Shown here in pieces: positions 6,141-9,372 of a DNA stretch of 9,372 nucleotides (position 1 is the stretch's first letter; each line of letters starts with the position of its first letter). Source of the DNA: Nocardioidaceae bacterium (lineage in GTDB: Bacteria > Actinomycetota > Actinomycetes > Propionibacteriales > Nocardioidaceae); contig JAOPXA010000118.1 of the NCBI GenBank assembly GCA_025965395.1, positions 1 to 9,372 on the forward strand, in the 5' to 3' direction. A program made the position numbers and the translations under genes. The notes under the pieces were generated by a model. It was not told the origin of the DNA and ran no database searches. It saw nothing but the letters and a program-made list of their open reading frames with translations.

Positions 6141-7409
6141 CTAGCGTCGTGGCGCCCCGATCTTGCTCGGACGGCACGCGTAGGTGCAGACGGCAAGGAT
6201 CGCGGCGGTGGCCAACAGTGCTGCGTCGACCGAGACATGGTCGGCCAAAGTGCCGTCGAGGGCCGCGGCCAACGGGCGGGCCGCAACGAACCCCACGAGC
6301 CACAGCGCCATGATGCGACCTCGGTAGGCGTCAGGAGATCGCTCTTGGACGAGCGTGCCGATGCTTGAGGTGGCACTCGAGAAGCCGAGGCCCGTGAGGG
6401 CAAACGCGATGAGGAGAACGGCATGGGTCTGGACGAGCGCCGGTGCGGCCAAGCCCACCGTCATCAGGGCGAGCCCCGTCGTCGCCACGGTCGCGGGCGA
6501 TGCGCGCCGATGGATCCATCCGTGGAAGACGAGTCCGCCCGTTGCTCCGATGCCGAAGACAGCCAGCAGAATCCCGATGAACTCGGGCCCTTCGCCGATC
6601 GCGTCGACGATCGCGGGCGACAACGTGACGGTCGGCTCGACCCCGAACCCGACGGCCGTGATGCCCATCAGCAGGATGAAAAGCGGACGGTCGCGCCACA
6701 CGTACCGAAGCGACGCACGCACGGACATGTCGGCGCCTTCGAGGTCGACGTGAGGACTGGGGATACGTACGACGATCATCATCGCGACGAAGAACAGGTG
6801 AAGTGCCCCTGCAAGCGCAAAGGCGGCCGCCGGACCCATGTGCACGACCACGAATGCGCCCAGTGCGGGTCCACCGACGCGAGCCGCCGTCAAGGGAGCC
6901 GTGTTGAGCGCCATGGCGATGGACAGCTCACCGGGGCGCACGATCGAGGGAATGATCGACTGGAGTGCGGGGCCGCCGATGGTGAAGCCGACGCCCAAGA
7001 TCAGCGAGGAAATCAGGACTGGAACGGCGCCGAGAAAGCCCTTGCCAGGGTCGACGAGGAGGAACCATATCGCCAGGGCACCTGATCCGATAGCGCAGAC
7101 GAGACGTCCCACCAGGATCTGCGCGGCAGCATGGCCCCGATCGGCAAGCTTGCCGCTGAGCGGCGTGAGCATGAGCTGGGGCATGACCTGCCCCGCGGAG
7201 ACGAGGCCAACGAGCAGCGTCGAACCCGTCGCTTGGTAGACCACGATGGCGGACACGATGCTGTGCACCCATACGCCGCCGACCGAGAGCAGCTTGCCCC
7301 AGAAGATCGTGCCGAATACCGGGTCGAAGATCAGCCGAAGGGCACCGCGAGGAGGCAGGCTCGAGTCGCTCGTCGCGGTGGCGACTGACGGTCTTGCGGT
7401 CTGGGTCAC
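6141..7409 (-). CDS. 12-helix MFS exporter, 422 aa, coupled to MarR
   Basis: Major facilitator transporter, probably a drug or metabolite exporter of the MFS_3-like group. Seen: about 12 hydrophobic segments; first helix region LIFDPVFGTIFWGKLLSVGGVWVHS; degenerate motif A LSGKLADRGHAAAQ (about 84-97); a charged central loop IPSPHVDLEGADMSVRASLRYVWRDRP between halves; second-half motif QERSPDAYRGRIMALW near the end. The start is a GTG (7407-7409) overlapping the MarR stop TGA as GTGA, which implies translational coupling. The frame stays open far upstream (to 8168), but that extension is arginine-rich, runs through the MarR gene and the repeats, and shows no transporter features, so it is rejected. 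The role is inferred: efflux controlled by the adjacent MarR. Confidence 0.88.
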   Translation of the reverse strand: MTQTARPSVATATSDSSLPPRGALRLIFDPVFGTIFWGKLLSVGGVWVHSIVSAIVVYQATGSTLLVGLVSAGQVMPQLMLTPLSGKLADRGHAAAQILVGRLVCAIGSGALAIWFLLVDPGKGFLGAVPVLISSLILGVGFTIGGPALQSIIPSIVRPGELSIAMALNTAPLTAARVGGPALGAFVVVHMGPAAAFALAGALHLFFVAMMIVVRIPSPHVDLEGADMSVRASLRYVWRDRPLFILLMGITAVGFGVEPTVTLSPAIVDAIGEGPEFIGILLAVFGIGATGGLVFHGWIHRRASPATVATTGLALMTVGLAAPALVQTHAVLLIAFALTGLGFSSATSSIGTLVQERSPDAYRGRIMALWLVGFVAARPLAAALDGTLADHVSVDAALLATAAILAVCTYACRPSKIGAPRR

Positions 7410-7891
7410 GCGTCGCCGTCGAGCCGCTCGAAGCCCGTCTGCAGGCGCCCGAGGAGATGGGCTAGCTGGTCGATATCGCTCTGATCCCAACCCGCGGTGA
7501 CCTCGGCGAGCATCGTGAGTCGCCGCTGCGAGGTTGCTTCCAGTACGTCTTTGCCGCCAGCGGTGAGCTCGAGTTGTGAGCGTCGTTGGTCGTCTGCGGC
7601 GGGCGCTTTGCGCAAGAGATCTGCCTTGACTGCGTTGTCGACGGAGCGACTGGCCGTCGAGTGCTCGACGCCCAGCTCGACAGCGATGTCGCCGATGGAG
7701 GGCACGTACGTCGTCGTCGTCCGACGCTCGACGGCACGCAGGATGCGCAAGCTCCCCACACCGCCCTCGATGGCGAGATCGGTCAGCAGCAGCCGCCGAT
7801 ACTGCGGGCCGTGCAGGTAGACGCGCAGCGCGATGATGCGCTCGTCGAGCTCTCGCAACATACGGGTCATCATCGGCACAGATATATGCAT
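7406..7891 (-). CDS. MarR-family transcriptional regulator, 161 aa
   Basis: Winged-helix dimeric repressor, probably sensing a small molecule and controlling its own operon with the MFS gene. Seen: a helical N-terminus (DERIIALRVYLHGPQYRRLL, about 16-35), winged helix-turn-helix (VPSIGDIAVELGVEHSTASRSVDNAVKADLL, about 63-93), the wing with the MarR DxRR-type element DDQRR (100-104), then LELTAGGKDVLE and a C-terminal dimerisation helix. Start choice is uncertain: the ATG at 7891 lies inside an AT-rich inverted repeat, and ATGs at 7873 and 7870 (residues 7 and 8) are also possible and would leave the domain intact. Its stop overlaps the MFS start. Confidence 0.9.
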   Translation of the reverse strand: MHISVPMMTRMLRELDERIIALRVYLHGPQYRRLLLTDLAIEGGVGSLRILRAVERRTTTTYVPSIGDIAVELGVEHSTASRSVDNAVKADLLRKAPAADDQRRSQLELTAGGKDVLEATSQRRLTMLAEVTAGWDQSDIDQLAHLLGRLQTGFERLDGDA

Positions 7892-7906
7892 ACCGCATAC
7901 ATATAT
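7882..7906. promoter_or_regulatory. AT-rich inverted repeat, probable MarR operator/promoter
   Basis: ATATATG (7882-7888) and CATATAT (7900-7906) form a perfect 7+7 inverted repeat. A direct repeat GCATAC-C-GCATAC (7888-7900) overlaps it. This short A/T island in GC-rich DNA overlaps the first annotated MarR codon, as expected for an autoregulatory site or -10 region. If it is the promoter, the true MarR start is probably ATG 7873. Binding is inferred. Confidence 0.5.
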
Positions 7907-7925
7907 TTCCCGTCAACGCCCCACC

Positions 7926-7963
7926 ACCCGCGATCCGTACGCAAGGAGGCGCTGATCCGTACG
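7926..7963 (+). repeat. Left arm of a 38-bp inverted repeat flanking the cutinase gene
   Basis: This 38-base block is the reverse complement of 8865-8902 at 36 of 38 positions. It contains two copies of GATCCGTACG, 22 bases apart (7932-7941 and 7954-7963). Confidence 0.8.
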
Positions 7964-8010
7964 AAGTGCGGCGAACTTCGTACGGATCGGCGGGTTCTTG
8001 CGTACGGATC
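7932..8010. repeat. Palindromic array of four CGTACGGATC motifs with 22-bp pitch
   Basis: GATCCGTACG occurs at 7932-7941 and 7954-7963, and its complement CGTACGGATC at 7979-7988 and 8001-8010. Spacing within each pair is exactly 22 bases. The two halves form an imperfect 34-36 bp stem around a 7-base loop (GCGGCGA). It lies in the divergent gap between MarR and the cutinase gene, so a terminator role for either gene is unlikely. Candidate roles: a regulator-binding array (two helical turns per repeat) or a dispersed palindromic element. Confidence 0.75.
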
Positions 8011-8026
8011 GGCGTGGGGGAGTCGA

Positions 8027-8032
8027 TAGAGT
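8027..8032 (+). promoter_or_regulatory. -10 box of the cutinase gene, probably leaderless
   Basis: TAGAGT (TANNNT) ends 8 bases before the ATG at 8041, and the only purine-rich stretch (8015-8022) is too far upstream to be a normal Shine-Dalgarno. Confidence 0.35.
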
Positions 8033-8040
8033 TCCCGTCC

Positions 8041-8820
8041 ATGACTCCGCGTCGCACCGTTGCAGCGCTTGTCGGGTTCGTGCTGGTGCTGGCATTCGTC
8101 GGCTGTGGGGCAACAACATCCACACGCGGGTCAGGATCTCCAGGCGGCGAACTCTTCACGAAGGACACGTGCGCGGACCTCGTTGTCCTCGGTTTGCGCG
8201 GTTCGGCGCAGTCGCCAACGACCTACTCGGGTGTCGGCGAAGAGGTCTACAAGTCAGTCCGAGCCATGGCGAAGCGCGTACGCTCCACATCCAAAACAAG
8301 CATGCGCGTGGAAGGCGTTCCCTATCCGGCGGCCAGCCCACCTACATTTGTGGAGTACTTGGCCAGCGTTCGCCAGGGCCAAAGGCAACTCGCAGCGACG
8401 TACTCAAAGCTCGTCTCGGCGTGCCCACACACGAAAATCGCTCTGACCGGATTTAGCCAAGGCGCCCACGCGGTGCACCAATTTGCGCACGATCTGTCAG
8501 CGTCCCTTGCGAAGCCACTCGTCCTGGTCGCGCTGATCGGCGACCCCCGTCGCAATCCCGACGACACCATTCACCAATGGTTCTACTCGAGCGAAAGGCC
8601 TACGGGGCGCGGCAAGGACGGCGTGGGCCCACGATTCAATGCCGCTACCAGAAAGACCGCGATTTCCTTTTGCGTGGCCGGAGACGAGGTCTGCGGCTGG
8701 CGGAACGCCGATGCGGCGGCCGGCCTCTCCGCCACTCATCGCACGTTCTACGAAAAGCAAAGATCAGCTGACTCCACAGGCGCCCAGATGTACGCCCTTG
8801 TGAGGCGCTCGCTCGACTGA
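8041..8820 (+). CDS. Cutinase-family serine esterase, putative lipoprotein, 259 aa
   Basis: Alpha/beta-hydrolase of the cutinase family; actinobacterial members hydrolyse esters, lipids or phospholipids outside the cell. Seen: hydrophobic N-terminus followed by a lipobox-like FVGC with C22, then a Ser/Gly/Thr linker, suggesting membrane-anchored export; CADLVVLGLRGSAQSP (about 44-59); nucleophile S139 in TGFSQGAH (GxSQG); D215 in FCVAGDEVC; H233 in THRTFY. Cys pairs C44/C128 and C211/C218 are placed for the two conserved disulfides. The triad is complete. The lipobox has F at -3, which is not ideal, so secretion as a free protein is possible. The ATG at 8041 gives the signal; an in-frame extension back to 7966 runs through repeat DNA and is rejected. 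The gene is enclosed by inverted 38-bp repeats, suggesting it may have moved as a unit. Confidence 0.87.
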   Translation: MTPRRTVAALVGFVLVLAFVGCGATTSTRGSGSPGGELFTKDTCADLVVLGLRGSAQSPTTYSGVGEEVYKSVRAMAKRVRSTSKTSMRVEGVPYPAASPPTFVEYLASVRQGQRQLAATYSKLVSACPHTKIALTGFSQGAHAVHQFAHDLSASLAKPLVLVALIGDPRRNPDDTIHQWFYSSERPTGRGKDGVGPRFNAATRKTAISFCVAGDEVCGWRNADAAAGLSATHRTFYEKQRSADSTGAQMYALVRRSLD

Positions 8821-8842
8821 AAGAGGCGTCCGCTGCGTGTTT

Positions 8843-8896
8843 CGTACGGATCAACGGCGACAAGCGTACGGATGAGCGCATCCTTGCGTACGGATC
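8843..8896 (+). repeat. Three CGTACGGATC motifs in tandem, 22-bp pitch
   Basis: Copies at 8843-8852, 8865-8874 (last base G instead of C) and 8887-8896. Starts are exactly 22 bases apart and all face the same way. This cluster follows the cutinase stop by 22 bases and shares motif and pitch with the array at 7932-8010. Confidence 0.8.
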
Positions 8897-8902
8897 GCGG
8901 GT
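8865..8902 (-). repeat. Right arm of the 38-bp inverted repeat flanking the cutinase gene
   Basis: It matches the reverse complement of 7926-7963 with two mismatches (positions 10 and 16 of the block). Together the arms bound about 980 bases containing one complete gene. The arm ends 3 bases before the tRNA fragment at 8906. Confidence 0.8.
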
Positions 8903-8905
8903 CCT

Positions 8906-8931
8906 TGGTGCGCGAGGGGGGATTTGAACCC
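8906..8931 (-). other. tRNA 3'-end fragment (probably tRNA-Leu): candidate att site
   Basis: On the minus strand the block reads through a T-loop (TTCAAAT flanked by GG and CC), CCCCC for the 3' half of the T-stem, CTCGCGC for the acceptor strand, discriminator A and an encoded CCA. The 5' half of the T-stem (TCGGG) does not pair fully. No matching acceptor strand GCGCGAG, D-arm or anticodon arm is found within the next 90 bases, so this is not a whole tRNA. CTCGCGCACCA after a C-rich T-stem resembles actinobacterial tRNA-Leu; the isoacceptor is from memory. Such fragments are left where an element integrates into a tRNA 3' end. The element should lie on the 5' side of the fragment, i.e. to the right. 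Confidence 0.72.
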
Positions 8932-8983
8932 GATTCCGGGACCACTTGCGCTACCCTGAGACGACTGCGAAAACCCTTGATCA

Positions 8984-8999
8984 GACTGGAATGCCAGTC
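8984..8999. repeat. Short perfect inverted repeat in the element-side gap
   Basis: GACTGG-AATG-CCAGTC, followed on the plus strand by ATTTTG. It could be a weak terminator for plus-strand transcription from the cutinase side or a binding site near the att core. Short stem, low certainty. Confidence 0.35.
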
Positions 9000-9008
9000 A
9001 TTTTGTCG

Positions 9009-9066
9009 ATGGGTTCTCATGGGTCGGAACCCTACCGGATGGGACTGAATGGGTACACCGTACCCA
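9009..9066. repeat. Phased ATGGG direct repeats plus TGGGTAC inverted repeat
   Basis: ATGGG begins at 9009, 9019, 9039 and 9049, spacings of 10, 20 and 10 bases, i.e. about one helical turn. The last overlaps a perfect inverted repeat TGGGTAC-ACC-GTACCCA (9050-9066). GGGACTGAA occurs at 9041-9049 and again at 9123-9131. The cluster lies about 80 bases from the tRNA fragment on the element side, where tyrosine integrases commonly have arm-type sites. The gap 8821-9199 has no other convincing gene; its contents are the repeats, the tRNA fragment, this cluster and the hairpin at 9140-9180. Confidence 0.45.
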
Positions 9067-9139
9067 GGTCCAGCGACGCAGCGCTAGCGACTGATCGAAC
9101 GTGGGTTCCATCCTCTGTCGGAGGGACTGAAGGACAAGA

Positions 9140-9180
9140 TGAAGGGCCCGATGCTCGCGATGCAAGCAGCGGACCCTTCA
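9140..9180 (-). terminator. Hairpin terminator after the right-edge gene
   Basis: TGAAGGGCCC (9140-9149) pairs with GGACCCTTCA (9171-9180), 10 bp with one G-U. Inside is a second stem, TGCTTGC with GCGAGCA on the minus strand (one G-U), with loop ATC. On the minus strand the 3' side continues into TCTTGTCCTT, moderately T-rich. It starts 19 bases after the stop of the partial minus-strand gene, the expected place for intrinsic termination. Confidence 0.6.
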
Positions 9181-9199
9181 GCCGAACGAGTGAGAGTGA

Positions 9200-9372
9200 C
9201 TACTCCGTGAACTCGTCGTCGCCCTCGTTTACGAGTTTCTTGCCAATCGACGTGGTGCCATCCTCTGAGTAGACCGTCACCCAGATCTCGCCTTGGGAGT
9301 TTGGCTGCACCATCAGTTCCTTCTCGCGCTGCTGTTGCGCTTGGAACTCTTCCTTGGGAATCAAAACTGGCT
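9200..9372 (-). CDS. 3' end of an unrecognised gene (56 codons visible, 5' end outside the window)
   Basis: The minus strand is open from the window edge to a TAG at 9200-9202. It encodes PVLIPKEEFQAQQQREKELM, then VQPNSQGEIWVTVYSEDGTT, then SIGKKLVNEGDDEFTE. A Gln/Glu-rich helix-like stretch is followed by a beta-like segment and an acidic tail. Balanced composition, a following terminator hairpin and the protein-like pattern support a real gene over the alternative open frame, which is basic and irregular. I do not recognise the family. It lies inside the putative integrated element and is transcribed toward the att site. A role in the element is inferred from location only. Confidence 0.65.
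   Translation of the reverse strand, partial: PVLIPKEEFQAQQQREKELMVQPNSQGEIWVTVYSEDGTTSIGKKLVNEGDDEFTE

Noticed and set aside
7410..8168. Upstream extension of the MFS frame to a 675-codon protein
   Set aside because: The extra 253 codons run antiparallel to nothing recognisable, overlap the whole MarR gene in another frame and cross the repeat array. The GTG overlapping the MarR stop is a better start.
7926..8902. CRISPR array from regularly spaced repeats
   Set aside because: The repeated core is only 10 bases, spacers are 12 bases, copies occur in both orientations and no cas gene is seen.
8900..8990. A complete tRNA gene at the tRNA-like block
   Set aside because: Only the T-loop, 3' T-stem half, acceptor strand and CCA are present. 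No complementary GCGCGAG, anticodon arm or D-arm lies at the required distance.

Overview
The window is GC-rich, compactly coded DNA typical of an actinomycete, possibly a Nocardioidaceae-like organism; the rank below the phylum is a guess. The hints are the codon bias, a c-di-AMP riboswitch in front of a secreted NlpC/P60 gene, a cutinase-like lipoprotein, GTG starts, and several genes whose -10 box lies only 6-8 bases before the start codon (probably leaderless mRNAs).

Layout. 73-2232: a QacA/LfrA-type 14-helix drug exporter (minus) diverges from its TetR regulator (plus), with a three-half-site inverted repeat between them. 2274-3566: a secreted M14 zinc carboxypeptidase (plus) meets a secreted NlpC/P60 endopeptidase (minus) with 3 bases between stop codons. 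Both are probably peptidoglycan peptide hydrolases. The 345-base gap upstream of the NlpC gene holds a well-matched ydaO/yuaA-type c-di-AMP riboswitch on the minus strand. 3912-5048: a BenE-family benzoate/H+ symporter (plus), whose first codons look displaced by a small frame change. 5058-7891 (minus): MarR regulator, MFS exporter (GTGA overlap) and an adenosine-deaminase-family enzyme, possibly one transcript. 8041-8820: a cutinase-family lipoprotein (plus).

The right part is the most unusual. The cutinase gene is bracketed by clusters of a 10-base motif (CGTACGGATC) spaced exactly 22 bases apart. One 38-base block recurs in inverted orientation on both sides with 36/38 identity, so the gene sits in a cassette-like unit of about 980 bases. 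Four bases beyond its right arm lies a 26-base tRNA 3' end (T-loop, acceptor strand, CCA; probably tRNA-Leu) without the rest of a tRNA. This is the usual scar (att site) of an element integrated into a tRNA gene. Its orientation puts the element to the right, from about 8932 onward. That stretch has visibly lower GC, phased ATGGG direct repeats that could be integrase arm sites, a good terminator hairpin, and the 3' end of an unrecognised minus-strand gene running off the window.

How parts work together: two regulator/exporter pairs (TetR-MFS, MarR-MFS) look like inducible efflux modules. The M14/NlpC pair looks like cell-wall remodelling, with the NlpC arm tied to c-di-AMP. The right end is the junction between host backbone and an integrated element.
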